64,000 nucleotides of DNA from the NCBI RefSeq assembly GCF_043380555.1, contig NC_091758.1:15675400-15739399 (forward strand), written 5' to 3'. Source of the DNA: Nothobranchius furzeri (Eukaryota; Chordata; Actinopteri; Cyprinodontiformes; Nothobranchiidae). Of the stretch, positions 53,403 through 64,000 are shown one piece after another. Each line of letters opens with the position of its first letter. Position 1 is the stretch's first letter. Made by a program: the position numbers and the translations under genes. The notes below the pieces were generated by a model. The model searched no databases. It worked only from the letters and a program-made list of their open reading frames with translations, and was not told the DNA's origin.

Positions 53403-53504
53403 CTTAGGTAAGCTGTGCTATGCTAAGCAACACAACGGGGCGACTACTGATCAGATCGGCAGCCTGGGAGCGAACTCCTGGTGGAGATCTCAACCTCCGT
53501 TACA
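53403..53504 (-). mobile_element. Candidate 5' LTR of the outer retroelement (right part)
   Basis: Continues 31995-32604 after the Gypsy insertion and ends CTCCGTTACA. See the left part for the reasoning. Confidence 0.4.
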
Positions 53505-53563
53505 CAAGTTATCAAGCAGTGTCACGTATCACTAAAAAGACATACTAAAACATATATGTACAT

Positions 53564-54139
53564 TAGTGATGTGTCGGTCACGAACGAACCGGCTCTAAGA
53601 GCCGGCTCTTTGAAGTGAACGACGGGAGCCGGCTCGTCATTGGGAGCCGTCCCCTCCCCTCCCCCCTCCCCTTTTGCTTTGGTGAAAGCCACGGGTGATT
53701 GGTCAGCATGTGTAACTGCGTGTCCAGACTGTCCACACACAGAGCAGTAGGGGCGGGGAAGAGGGAGGATAAGACTCAGACACACAGCAGAGCACATGCG
53801 GGCGGAGGCAGATGAGAGGGAATGAGGAGGAGGAAAAAGGCGAGCGAGAGAGAGGAGAGTGCGACGAAGACGGTGAGAAAATGAGCGCCAGCAGTCGGAA
53901 AGTGGAGATTTCTGAAAGTGTTCAGTTATTAAATCCATAGAAATGATAAATATTTGATATAGCATTTTTTTTACATTAGTAAATCATTTTACACATAGTT
54001 TTGCATTATTTTGGTTATAAATGTACTTTACGCAACAGAAAATCTGAGGAGCAACTTGGGAGCCGAAAGAGCCGGCTCTTTTTGGTGAGCTGAGCCAAAA
54101 GAACCGGCTCTCTAAAAAGAGCCGGAATTCCCATCACTA
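53564..54139. mobile_element. hAT MITE with perfect 8-bp TSD ATGTACAT
   Basis: Termini TAGTGATGTGTCGGTCACGA and, inverted, TAGTGATGGGAATTCCGGCT. Subterminal AGAGCCGGCTCTTT motifs occur at both ends. ATGTACAT lies at 53556-53563 and 54140-54147. 576 bp, no transposase. The long minus-strand frame across it is not protein-like. Confidence 0.85.
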
Positions 54140-54149
54140 ATGTACATGC

Positions 54150-54440
54150 AGATGACAGCTGGAAAAATCCGTCCTTTGCTTATGAAACTCCAGTAGCTTT
54201 AGATGGCATCAAAATGGCTGCGTATGATGTCTGACTTAGATGAACAGAGATGAGTCAGCACCTCCTTGTTATAAATGGAGATGCTGCCCTCAAGTGGCGC
54301 AGCACGAGATTATACCCTTTCTCAACAGAACATCAGTTTTAGTGTTTTATTTTTCTAAAAATGTCTAACAATGTCTAAAATATGTCTCAGACTGACCAAG
54401 AAACGTTAAAAATGTACAAATATCTGGCAATGGCTTGCCA
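54150..54440. other. Unassigned sequence
   Basis: I see no gene or recognisable repeat between the hAT MITE and the LTR copy. Confidence 0.35.
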
Positions 54441-54442
54441 TA

Positions 54443-55805
54443 TGTAATGAATTAGATTTTGTGTTATTTAAAGAGCCATAAGGCATGGGATTCCATAGGA
54501 AATATGAAATCCACTTTACGGATCTGTGAGTTATTTAATCCAGAAGATTGGATCTTTTTATTGCAGGGATTAGAAAACCGCTTCGTATTCACTCAGAGAC
54601 AACAGAAGAGAGAGAGTCAAGTTAAAAAGTTAAGAACTGTATTACTAACAAATTAAACTAGACTGACTTTAAAACTAAATGTATGGTGTAACTAAAATGG
54701 ATGAGACGGTGGATGGATGACGTGTGATGTTAATCAGAACCAGCAAATCCGAAGAAGCGATTAGTTCTGATGGGAACTGAAGGTGTTGTCTTCGCATTAA
54801 GCTTTGGTTAGGAGGTACATAAACACATGAGACACCATTTGCCGGTCTATATACCCTGAGCGGAAGTCCCCGTCTAGATCAGGAGGTGTAAAGGTTGAGC
54901 TTGACCTTATGGACCCGGAGCATGTAGAAGAAGCCACGGCAACCGACCACACGTCCAGGGATACGTCCGGGTCACGGCAATTTGTTGGCGTCTGGTGAGA
55001 CCCAAGCCTGGGTCTGGATGGTTCAGCTTTTATTCTGAAAGGAACTGTTGCCGCTGTTGGTATAGTGACGAATTTTTCAGCTTGTCGTTGGTTCTTTCGG
55101 TTAAAGAGTTTTAGATCAGAATTGGCCACTCCGTCACTTTCTCTGGAACGCTTTCAACTGGCGTTAGAGCTGACGTGGCATAGTTTTATACTTCGGATGT
55201 TATAGATTGTCGAATGAAAAATTACCAAACACCATCAAAACCACGCCTCCGTCAGATCTGTAAGACTCTGATTGGATCAGTGAAAGTAATGTGTTATGTC
55301 TTTTTAACGCTACGTGAAATGAGTCCTGTTGGAACACTTAAAGTCACAGTACCTTTATATTCTATAGGATTATAATAAGGTAATTAACATTTTGATTTCA
55401 CAGATCGGTCACATCTTATTTGTTGACTAACACTTTGATGGATTAGCTTTATTAAGAGTTCTTTGATTAAATAAAAGGAAAGAGTTCATTCTTCATTCTT
55501 CTGTTGAGCTGAAAATAAGCTGGTTAGAAGGAATGCATGAAACCTTGAGACAACATCTCATGCAGACTAGTCTTGATGCAGAGGAGGGAAAAAAACAGTC
55601 TTTTCATTCCGTTACAAAATAGAGTTCTTTGATTTAATAAAAGAAATGAGTCTCTTCATCTTCTGTCTTCTGTTGCTGGAAAGTAAACAGTTTAGATGCA
55701 CATGCATGACCTTGAGGCTGTCTAAAGCACTCTAGCACTGTGTCAAAAGGGGACTGTGGAAAAAGGTTAAATAACCTTGAGGAATAGCTCCTTCATCATG
55801 TTACA
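54443..55805 (-). mobile_element. LTR copy related to the P450 intron-5 solo LTR
   Basis: Aligned by eye with 16836-17996 over its whole length (TGTAATGA start; ACTAAATGTATGGTGTAACT; AATCGGTCACATCTTATT-like end). The last about 190 bp (55617-55805) repeat the preceding LTR end in diverged form and finish ATGTTACA. No matching flanking duplication was found. No coding region is attached. Confidence 0.6.
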
Positions 55806-56715
55806 AGGGTAAAACTCAGGTCTTGTGGTTTTATAAACATTGTAGCTATCGTGAGAATAGGCTAATCCACCTAGCTATGTACTCCTGTTATTAATATTAA
55901 ATGCGAGGAGTCGTAAAAAGCAGCATAACAAAACAGAATTGTATAAAACAAACTGCAGCTAGTAGTCTTGAAACATAACTTACTTGGGCGTCTTGGTTCT
56001 GGTCCATTTTGCTGGTCAGGGTGAACGAAGCTTCCGCTCCAAACCTGAGCCGGTGGGTTGCAGGCAGGCTGTTGCACAGTGCACAGATGCGGCAGTCACA
56101 CAAGGAAATCCACAGATAGAAAAAATGAGCACACCCCAACGAGGTTTGTTCCCGCCCAGTTCTACATTGTCTTTCTATTGGCTGAGCAGTTTCTAAAGAT
56201 TGTACTTCCAAGTTTTGAGCGAGAACAGAAAAAATCCGTGGGAGCAGGGAGCAGACTTGTGGGAGGAGTTTAGATCCGTGCAGGGAAAAAGTTGTCACGT
56301 AAGAAGACAATACCAGTGTAAGAGCACAGAAACAAAGATTTGAAGGAGAACAGAGTATATTTAAAAGAGAGAGCAGACATTTTGAGTGCAAGCATTACAC
56401 GTTTTGAGAGCAATAATATAAAATCGTATTCTCAAATTAAAAAGTTGGTCTCTTGATATAAAATTCTGCTCTCAAATTGAAAGTTCAAGTGCTCAATTTC
56501 TGGCACTTTAATTCTTCCATAGGCTTACCGATTTTAAGAGTACTTGATCTGTTTTTATAACTATTAGCTGGTGTACCTGGACTTTCTCCAGGATAACAGA
56601 TAACACACTTGACTCCCTCCACATCTCTGTAGGTCAAAAGGTTACAACAGAACCGTGAGACCGAAACAGCTCAGAATATTTACGATCTCGGGGTGAGAAG
56701 CCCAAATCTTTATCA
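55806..56715. other. Unassigned repeat-like sequence with CTCAAATTGAAA motifs
   Basis: Minus-strand stretches near 56391-55897 are open but not protein-like. Short motifs (TCTCAAATTAAAAAG, CTCTCAAATTGAAAG, 56430-56485) suggest an old repeat. No gene supported. Confidence 0.3.
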
Positions 56716-56719
56716 GTAA

Positions 56720-56822
<103 letters not shown>

Positions 56823-56895
56823 TCTTGTACTTACTGCATACTGAGGACCAAGTAAAACTACTCACAAACTGAGGCCCACCATTTGTGATGTACTT

Positions 56896-57552
56896 AAGCC
56901 CTTTTCAGACAGACATTCTGGAACATTTGCGGACAATTCGATCCGGTTTTTAACCGGAACTGTGTTTTCAGACACACCACTTTTGTACCGGAACTTGTCC
57001 TTTCGGCTGCGTTCACACAGCAGGGAAAAGTTCCAGATGTCTGACGGCGGTGGGGGGTGGTGGGGGGAGAGAGAATCGGACTCATGTTAAGAAGAAGAAG
57101 AAGAAGAAAATATCATTTCTATAGCGCCTCTCAAGATAAAAATCACGAGGCGCTTAAGCATAATTCTGCGCACACGAAGACGCATAAGAGACCTGGATGA
57201 TGAAGCTCAATGGTTAAAGGACTCACTGAAGCGGTGTGAAGCGCTCCGTCACGCGTCTAGGCGGTAGCGTAGGAGGCGAGCTGCCGTGGTTCGCCGCATG
57301 CTACAGCAGCGAGCTATCTAGGTGCGCACAGCGTCCCCCGGTCCCCTCCTCCTCCCCCTCCCCCTTGTCCGGAACTTTACCTCACCAGTCTGAAGCAGCC
57401 ACCCTGTCCGTAACATGTCCGGACCTGTTACTAGGGGCTTCGTCCGGATAAATTCCGGAACACGTTATCCGGATGTTTGTATTCAGACAGAGAGGTCTTA
57501 CGGACAGATTCCGGAACATTTCCGTTTTTCATGGCCTGTCTGAAGGGGGCTT
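56896..57552. mobile_element. MITE with imperfect inverted ends (CCCTTTTCAGACAGAC)
   Basis: Left AGCCCTTTTCAGACAGACAT and right, inverted, AGCCCCCTTCAGACAGGCCA. GGAACATTTGCGGAC and related CCGGAACAT motifs are repeated inside. A second repeat with an (AAG)n start (57088-57170) is inserted. Superfamily unknown; possibly PIF/ISL2EU-like. Confidence 0.45.
57088..57107. repeat. (AAG)n microsatellite
   Basis: Six AAG units followed by TATAGCGCCTCTCAAGAT, which looks like the start of a small dispersed repeat. Confidence 0.8.
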
Positions 57553-57554
57553 CA

Positions 57555-58030
57555 GAGACACACAAAAATGATTTCTGGACACTGGGTGTAAAAACCAATC
57601 TAAACACTCCTTTAGATATTGCAATATTGCCATTTTTCAAAAAAAGTTTTTAACCAGCATACTGAGGACCAATTGCCCAGCTGAACCCCCCCACCCCCTA
57701 AAGTTATGAAACAATAACTGTTGATCTCATATTTTGGAGCAAAAAAAAACATTTCTGATATGTTTTTTACAATATATATACAGTGAGGATTAAAGTTAAG
57801 TTATAATCAAGAAGAAGCCCACTTTTATTTTTTAGAGAAAATGGTCAATTTACTAAAACACAATAAGGTAACTTCAGTTGTGTGGTTCTTTGATAAAGTC
57901 AAACTTACAAGTTAATATATTTTTAAATAATTTGATTCCATTGCATTTTAACATATTTTTATTATATAAACAGAAGCCTTACAGCTTTTTAAACATTAAC
58001 ATTTGTGTAAGTGTCGAGAAACTTAGAAAT
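57555..58030. other. Unassigned AT-rich sequence
   Basis: No gene or transposon end supported. Confidence 0.4.
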
Positions 58031-58033
58031 GCC

Positions 58034-58246
58034 TTAATGTTTTAGTGATTTTGTAATCTTTATAATTTCATTATACACATAATATTTCACATCTTTCCAG
58101 GTTCTCTTTTGGAGAACAGGAGAGGATTTTTCAATGCATAGGATACAGTCTTTTTTCCTGGCACCTTCCGCAAAAACAGCCAAGTGTCTCTTAACTGCCA
58201 GCTTCTCCTGCTCATTCCATGGGGTCTTCCCTTTAATTTGCAAATG
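58034..58246 (-). CDS. Candidate last exon of an unrecognised minus-strand gene
   Basis: About 69 open codons reading KGKTPWNEQEKLAVKRHLAVF, DCILCIEKS and KRTWKDVKYYVYNEI before a stop at 58034. The pattern W...EE/Q...V.RH...C..C...R.WK..K.YV resembles a C-terminal domain I have seen in uncharacterised fish proteins, some perhaps derived from tyrosine-recombinase (Crypton-like) elements. A possible acceptor (TTTGTAG) precedes it near 58248. Function unknown. Confidence 0.35.
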   Translation of the reverse strand, partial: HLQIKGKTPWNEQEKLAVKRHLAVFAEGARKKDCILCIEKSSPVLQKRTWKDVKYYVYNEIIKITKSLKH

Positions 58247-58519
58247 ACCTACAAAAAAAGAAGATACATCTTTAATTGATGCTGCCTTTATTTTGTTGCC
58301 CTCAATTTCTTTATGATTTTACTGTATGTCATGTTAAGATTAACATGACATACAGCTAAAAGCAATTTCTCAAAATTACAAGTATATATATTTTTTAATC
58401 TGAATTTTAACACAATTCAATATTTTTCTTCACTAATGTGAGAATACAAAACCCTCATAAATGCATTAAATGCTTTAATGTTTCAGGCCTTAAGTGTCTC
58501 AGAAAATATAAAATATGCA

Positions 58520-58862
58520 AGATAAAAGATAAATGACCCGCACTTGTATAGTGCCTTTCATAGTCAGACAACTCCAAAGTGCTTTAAACTACAGTGTATA
58601 CTTCATCCATTCACGCACACATTCACACACTAGTAGTGATGAGCTACGATGTAGCCACAGCTGCCCTGGGGCACACTGAGAGACGCAAGGCTGCTAAGCA
58701 CAGGCGCCACCAGTCCCTCCGACCACCACCAGCAGAAAACGTGGGTTAAGTGTCTTGCCCAAGGACACAACAGCAGTATTGTTTGGTCAAAGCCAGGATA
58801 GCACCTGCAACCTTCAGATTACTGGACAACCCACTCAACTTCCTGAGCTACTGCTGCCCCTA
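58520..58862 (-). mobile_element. tRNA-derived teleost SINE (copy 3)
   Basis: The minus strand starts GGGGCAGCAGTAGCTCAGGA near 58862, with B-box-like GGTTGCAGGTGCTATCC, then TGTCCTTGGGCAAGACACTT, GGTGGTGGTCGGAGGGACTG and a 3' end toward 58520 with AAAGGCACTATACAAGTGC. Confidence 0.7.
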
Positions 58863-59285
58863 TAAGAGAGAAACATTCAAATTAAAAAGTCTTTATTTCT
58901 ATGCATCAATACTTGTCTTGGCCTCATTTTGCTTGAATTCATGCAGCAATGCAGCTTTAAAGAATTCCCAATCCAGAAACAATGATTGGACAACATTGTG
59001 GTCCCTTTTCAAAGCTCAAGATTCTGCTTACAGGTCAGGTAACTGGCTGGTTTTTAATTTGACATCTCAATAAGGGATATTGAAAAGAGGTTGTTTAAGG
59101 CACATAATTACTTAAACCAAACAATAACAGAAAATGTTTTGATAATTTTATTTCATGTTTGTAGTGTTTACAGAGGCAATTGAGACCTCAAATCCAATTT
59201 AAATAGCCAATTTTGACTTATGAAAGGCCTCAAGTTGACTTTTGTTTTAAACTACCACTATACAAACAAATTTGTTTGTACGAAC

Positions 59286-59384
59286 CGCATTGAGCAGGAT
59301 CAGCAGCAGCCACTCCATGCTTGGTTTTCATTTTCTTTCTTTGGACCGGGCTTGTGAAAGAAATCCCAAAAGGCTTTGCTCCAT
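59286..59384 (-). CDS. Candidate exon, minus strand
   Basis: Acceptor CTTTTCAG before 59384, then an open stretch reading GAKPFGISFTSPVQRKK and a weak donor. It may belong with the exons at 58034 and 63394, since the reading would start in the phase left by the latter. Very tentative. Confidence 0.2.
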
Positions 59385-60649
59385 CTGAAAAGCACAAAAC
59401 CATGATATAGAAATTGTTCAGAAAGAAGCCAGAGCACATTATCTGCATTCCCAAAGACTGGACTTACACTCATCTCCGTCACTGTCCTCATTGAGAGTTG
59501 TAATAGTTTTGTCCTTTGCCATGTTTCTCTTCCACGGACAAGTTCAGCAATCCCCTGTCTAATTAAAAAGTTTTAATCAATACACGTGAATCAGCATAGT
59601 TAATATCAGTCTTGGCCAAATTTCCAAAGTCTGCCATAACATAACACCATCATTGTCTGCATGTCATTTTTGGGCTTTTCTTCTTTTGACAAGTTTATTT
59701 GATAAACTTGTGGGTTGCAACTCTCCATCTAAGGAACAATAAAATTTATTTAAGTAAAGTATTTGAATTTTCAGCTAAAAAGCCTAACACTGGTGATGGT
59801 TTACATGCATACAGTTGCAAGAAAATTGGAATTATGTGAATTCCAGCACAAATTGATCATAAAATATGATCTGAACTTAATCTAAGGCACAATAATAGAC
59901 AGTCACAATCACAGTATGCTTAAACTAAAATCACACAAGTAATTGTTTCCATGTTTTTATTGAACACAACATGTAAACATTCACTGTGCAGGTGGAAAAA
60001 GTATGTGAACCCCTAGACTAATGACATCCAATAGCTAAATGGAGTCAGGTGTCACCCAACTGGAGTCCCATCTGGAGTCCCACCATAAAACTGGTAAGGG
60101 TCATAAAATTATGTACAAAACATTGATGTTTATAAATTGAGAAGTTCAGCACTGCTGCTATTGTCCCTAGGAGTGGCCGTCCTGTCAATGTGGCGCAGAA
60201 TAATCCTCTAGTGTAAAGACTAACAAAAATCTGTGGCATTTGCCAACATTCCTGTTGGCAAATGTACGATACATAAACACTCAAGAGTTCATGGGAAGCT
60301 ACTGCTGCCCCCAAAAAAATTTAGCTGCATGTTTAAAGTTTGCAAAAATGCACCTGGATGTTCCACAGCAGCACTGGAAAATATTCTGTGGAAATATTGA
60401 GTTGTTGAGTTGTGGAAGAACCACACAACAGTATGTGTGGATAAAAAGAGACATGGCACACCAACATGAAAACCTCATTCCAACTGTGAAGTATGGTGGA
60501 AGGGGCATCATGGCTTGGGGATGCTTTGCGGCATCAGGGCCTGGACAGATTTCTATCATCGAAGGCAAAGTTAATTTCTAAGTTCATCAAGACATTTTAA
60601 AGTTAACTTTTTGCAGGAGATCTTAGAGCCATCTGTCCACCAGCTAAAG

Positions 60650-62059
60650 TAGGGATGCACCGATGGATCGGCATTTGATCGTAATCGGCCGATAGCGCCC
60701 CTATCGGTTTTGATCGGAGTTTTCAAAATAGATCAAAGCAGACCGATCAGGTAGGGTTGTCATGGTAACCAGTGTAGCGGTAAACCCCGGTAAAAAAAAA
60801 AGTTGACAATAATAATAACCGTCTTGTTTTTTAAAAAACTATATTATCTTGGTGGGTTTACCGTGGCTGCGGTGTAGGCGCGGTGACCCTTACCAGCCAC
60901 CGTCTCATCTGCTGAAGTTGCGCGCTTCGTTGTTTACAACCAAAACTTTCTTGAAGCTAAAGCTGAAATAATGGCCAAAGGAGGAGATGGCAGCGCTCAG
61001 GAGGACATTTATTATCCCTCAAAGAAGACAAAGTCGGAAGTACGGGCATATTTTAGATATCTGAAGAATTCCGAGGGAGTTTATAGAAGACGGCTATCCT
61101 GTTTGCAGCACATGCAGAAAAGTGTCTGTGAAAGGCAGCAACGCTTCAAATCTCATGACACATCTGATGACCATCACCCACAACTCTACAGTCAACGCAA
61201 GGCAAGTTAACGTTAGCGTTTTAGCTAAAATGCGTGATCCGAGGATTTGGGTTGAGGGAGAATGCAACGAGTCACTATATAAAGCAGCCGCAGCGCCGCT
61301 ACCTGCATATAAACCGTGTCGCGGACACCCCATGTTGAAATGACGCTATGCCTTACGGGGCTCCCAGGGGCAGACAAGAGTTGGCCTCTCTCCGAGAATA
61401 ATTATGAATTTAACAATGATTACTGCCTGATGACATTTTCCCAAATCTGCAAAGCTCACTGGAAGGACACAAACCGAGGATAATATTTTCCTGATATAGG
61501 GTTTATTACTCAAGTAAGGGTAAAAAAGTACCTGATTAGAAGGCTACTTGAGTACTGAGTATCATCTGAACTAATATTTTTTTTTAATGATGACATCAAA
61601 CAGACAAAAAATAAGAAGTTATGGGCAAATATTGGTATTTTAAAGACTAAAGGGGAAAATGTAAACAAATAAACAACATAATTACAAAATAACACATTTT
61701 AGACAAAATTTAGACACAAACTGAGGACAATATTTCCTGACATACAGGGTTTATTTAATTGTGTGAAAATGTAGCACGTTTAAAAAAAATACCGCGATAA
61801 TACCGAAAACCGTGGTAATTTTGGTCACAATAACTGTGAGGTTAAATTTTCACACCGTGACAACCTTAATACAGACCATTTTAGATTAGGTTACATTTCC
61901 TTTATTCCCAGATTATGTAGTTTGTAGCACTCATTATAATGTTGTAGAAAATTTCTGGCCAATCCACGTGACCGGTATCGGTGATCGGTATCGGTGATCA
62001 GCATTCTTTGATATCGGTATCTGTGATCGGCAGCAAAAAACCTGATCGGTGCATCCCTA
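60650..62059. mobile_element. hAT-like element inserted in the Tc1 remnant (TSD 7/8)
   Basis: Ends TAGGGATGCACCGATGGATC and, inverted, TAGGGATGCACCGATCAGGT. Flanks AGCTAAAG (60642-60649) and AGCTGAAG (62060-62067) differ at one base. GATCGG/CGGTATCGGTGATCGG repeats line both subterminal regions. Its centre is occupied by another hAT-like element. Confidence 0.65.
60752..61868 (+). mobile_element. Inner hAT (ZBED-type) remnant with BED finger
   Basis: Ends TAGGGTTGTCATGGTAACC and, inverted, TAAGGTTGTCACGGTGTGAA. The plus-strand ATG at 60971 opens MAKGGDGSAQEDIYYPSKK; shifted by one frame it continues DGYPVCSTCRK and NASNLMTHL, a C2H2-type BED finger. The catalytic part of the transposase is deleted. 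The TSD was not confirmed. Confidence 0.55.
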
Positions 62060-62491
62060 AGCTGAAGGTCAACAGACGATGAGTGCCACAACAGGATAAT
62101 GGCCCAAAGCATAGAAGTAAATCAACAAAATGGCTAAACAGAAGAAAATACACCTTCTGGAGTGGCCCAGTCAGAGTCCTAACCTCAACCCGAATGAGAT
62201 GCAGTGGCATGACTTCTGGAAAACATTCACTCCAGACATCCCAAGAATATTGCTGAACTGAAACAGTTCTGTAAAGAGGAATGGTCAAGAATCACTGATC
62301 GTTATGCAGGTCTGATCTGCAACTACAGGAAATGTTTGGATAAAATTATTGCTGCCCAAGGAGGTTAGGGTTTAGGAGTTTATGCGTTATTAAAACCAAG
62401 AGTTCACATACTTTTTCCACCTGCACTGTGAATGTTTACATGATGTGTTTAATAAAAACATGGAAACACAATTGTATGTGTGATATAATAG

Positions 62492-63115
62492 GGTATTTCC
62501 ATTGCCGGGTCTGGAACTGTCGGACCTGGTTATTTTTGGACTGGTGTGTTCCGGTATGGGTCTGCTCTCACAGTCCATCCTAGCTTTAATTTCTTCATCT
62601 TGGCACAATACTGTGCTGAAGTCCACTCTGATCCTTTGGCTTCCATTCGCTGATAACAAAAAAAAACATTTCTTACCTTTCAATCTAGCTCTTCCTGTGG
62701 ACTGTCACGAAGTCGGTGAGAAATGTATGGAACTCTGTAGGTGACCGTATAGATCTATGAATGTGACCAAAACTTGCCACTTGCTGGAATTTTTTTCACA
62801 TTCATGTACAGCTAACAAAAATACAAACAATGGAACTCCGTTTGTGTTGCTTGCTGCAAGTTGTGAGTAATTTCTGTCAACCAATCAGTGGCCTGTGTTG
62901 TTGCTCTGTCCTAACCATACCGCTCCAGAAATTTCTGGACCTACAACAGAAGGAAGCCCAAAAAGTCCCGTGACTGGCGTGGTACAAGTAAGTTGTCTAG
63001 ACAGAACAATCGGAACAGCAAATTTAGTGACCCGATCCTTCCCATTCCATGCTAAAACGGTCGATGGAAATGAGCCATTCATTGAAGCAGACTGTGATTG
63101 TCTATTGTTGTGACT
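62492..63115. repeat. Probable MITE with inverted 'TTTCCATTGCCGGG'-type start
   Basis: GGGTATTTCCATTGCCGGGT near 62490 and a CGATGGAAATG motif in inverted sense near 63060 suggest a fish MITE of about 0.6 kb, with CCAGAAATTTCTGG-type motifs inside. The ends are approximate and there is no ORF. Confidence 0.3.
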
Positions 63116-63393
63116 TAGATGAAGATCAGATCACATTTTCTGACCAATTTGTTTCAAAAATATGATTCCAAATAGTTCACTTACTTTTTTTTGAAACTGT
63201 AAGTCATGTTAATATTGGTGTGTTTGAATGAAGACAACTGCATTTTGGTTGCCTTAAAATGTTTCCTTCTTACTCGAGGAGCAGAACTGAAACATTGAAT
63301 GACAAGTGAAACCTCTTCAGATAACCAAAGAAGTCAGTTGGTCTTCATTCAAAGTAACTAAGAAGCTCAATAATCAACTATACTGGCATTTAC

Positions 63394-63504
63394 CATGAAT
63401 ATCACAGTCGTCTTCCAAATCGCCATCAGAATCTTGGATAGCTGCAGTCAACGTTTGGTTTTCAGTTTCACTTGTTGAGTGAGCTGAGAGCCTCCGGTCT
63501 TCAT
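63394..63504 (-). CDS. Candidate acidic exon, minus strand
   Basis: Acceptor TTTCCAG before 63504 and donor CATG|GTAAAT at 63394. The 37-codon reading is acidic and Ser/Thr-rich (HSTSETENQ; DSDGDLEDDCDIH). It begins in phase 2 and leaves phase 1. It could be an exon of the same unrecognised gene that ends at 58034. No domain seen. Confidence 0.3.
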
Positions 63505-63837
63505 CTGGAAACAATACAAAACTAGAACTGCAAGGAGTTATCAATGGGTTCCAAGCCACCAGCGCCAGTCGCCCACCCAGCCCCGCCCTCACCTTCGCCA
63601 GTCCGCACGCGGGCCCACCCAAAAAACACGTTCTCCCGCCGGCGTCCCATCAGCTCACTTCAACCGGTGCAATGAAAGTAACACTCAGGATACATCATGA
63701 AACTTTTTGCTTAGCCTTTACACATATCTTTCACAGGCATGGCTGACTTCTCAATCGTGATTACAATCAAATTCCACTGTATCCTTATCAAAGAACGTGA
63801 AGATTTAATGAGCGAAATCATGTTCTGCATGGGACAG

Positions 63838-64000
63838 AATTAGCTCAGGAAGTGGAGCGGCATGTGCGGTAATCGACAGGTTGAAGGATCGATCCCAATT
63901 CTGACCAGAAAATGCTGCCTCGTCTCTCAGTGCACCTCAGAGAAGGTGTGGCTACATTGTAGCCCATTCCCACCAGCGTGTGGCTGGGTGGTTGAATGGA
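63838..64000 (+). mobile_element. tRNA-derived SINE (copy 4), cut by the window edge
   Basis: TTAGCTCAGGAAGTGGAGCG (A box) and AGGATCGATCCC (B box) at the start. The body has the CTCAGAGAAGGTGTGGCTAC block and lacks the GGGCAAGACACTT motif, so it is a deleted variant. It continues past 64000. Confidence 0.6.

Larger units (their letters stand above)
59810..62490 (+). pseudogene. Decayed Tc1-like transposon with nested hAT insertions
   Basis: Inverted ends containing AAGTATGTGAACCCCT (60001 onward) and, on the minus strand near 62400, AGTATGTGAACTCTTGG, with CAGGTGGAAAAAGTATGTGA on both sides. Plus-strand transposase pieces: KNLAACLKFAKMHL (60320-60360), IMAWGCFAASGPGQ (60510-60550), then, after the hAT, LEWPSQSPNLNPNEM (62157-62201). 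The motif order is Tc1-like. Multiple frameshifts. Confidence 0.7.

Noticed and set aside
53522..53965. Minus-strand 147-aa ORF
   Set aside because: It lies in the non-coding interior of an hAT MITE; composition is not protein-like.
55897..56391. 164-aa minus-strand ORF with hydrophobic N-terminus
   Set aside because: The apparent signal-like start is chance; no homologous pattern, and the area is repeat-like.

Overview
The window looks like a euchromatic but very transposon-dense stretch of a ray-finned (teleost) fish genome. The reasons are the repeat repertoire (L1, RTE, a Jockey-superclade LINE, DIRS, Ty3/Gypsy, Tc1, hAT, PIF/Harbinger and tRNA-derived SINEs with the 'TGTCCTTGGGCAAGACACTT' body motif) and a spliced cytochrome P450 gene of the thromboxane A synthase (CYP5A1/TBXAS1) type. 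There are no operons, Shine-Dalgarno sites or CRISPR arrays.

Layout. 1-5.5 kb: two independent L1 copies on the minus strand; the second carries a Harbinger MITE with a CTG target-site duplication (TSD) and a SINE. 5.5-6.4 kb: a THAP zinc-finger exon with a one-base frameshift, and a LINE 3' end. 6.5-8.9 kb: two hAT fragments, one with a broken GTF2IRD2-like transposase. 9.5-11.1 kb: a broken coiled-coil ORF and a partial duplicate of its 3' end. 12.1-13.1 kb: an internally deleted LTR element with a 5-bp TSD. 15.7-19.2 kb: nine exons of a TBXAS1-like P450 on the minus strand, with a stop in exon 7, no haem-binding exons, and a solo LTR in intron 5. 19.3-26.5 kb: MITEs, a SINE, a second coiled-coil ORF, a ZMYM1-like hAT and a G-rich repeat.

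26.5-53.5 kb is a stack of nested insertions. An LTR retroelement with retropepsin and reverse transcriptase is interrupted by an RTE LINE (14-bp TSD). Its candidate 5' LTR is interrupted by a Ty3/Gypsy element (32605-53402; TSD CTTA, tRNA-Arg primer site, near-identical 1.6-kb LTRs). That Gypsy element carries a DIRS-like element in its left LTR, a Jockey-superclade LINE in its RNase H region, and a Tc1 transposon directly after its reverse transcriptase active site. The DIRS element (three long open frames, diagnostic internal complementary region) and the Tc1 element (uninterrupted 334-aa DD34E transposase) look recent and possibly competent.

53.5-64 kb: an hAT MITE with a perfect 8-bp TSD, a second copy of the intron-5 LTR, a long CA repeat, a MITE with inverted ends, a decayed Tc1 element containing an hAT that contains another hAT, SINEs, and scattered possible exons of an unrecognised minus-strand gene.

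I found no new multi-gene system. The most unusual structures are the intact DIRS element with its putative recombination site, the dated nest of insertions, and the broken P450 gene. All identifications are by eye from translated motifs; no database search was run.
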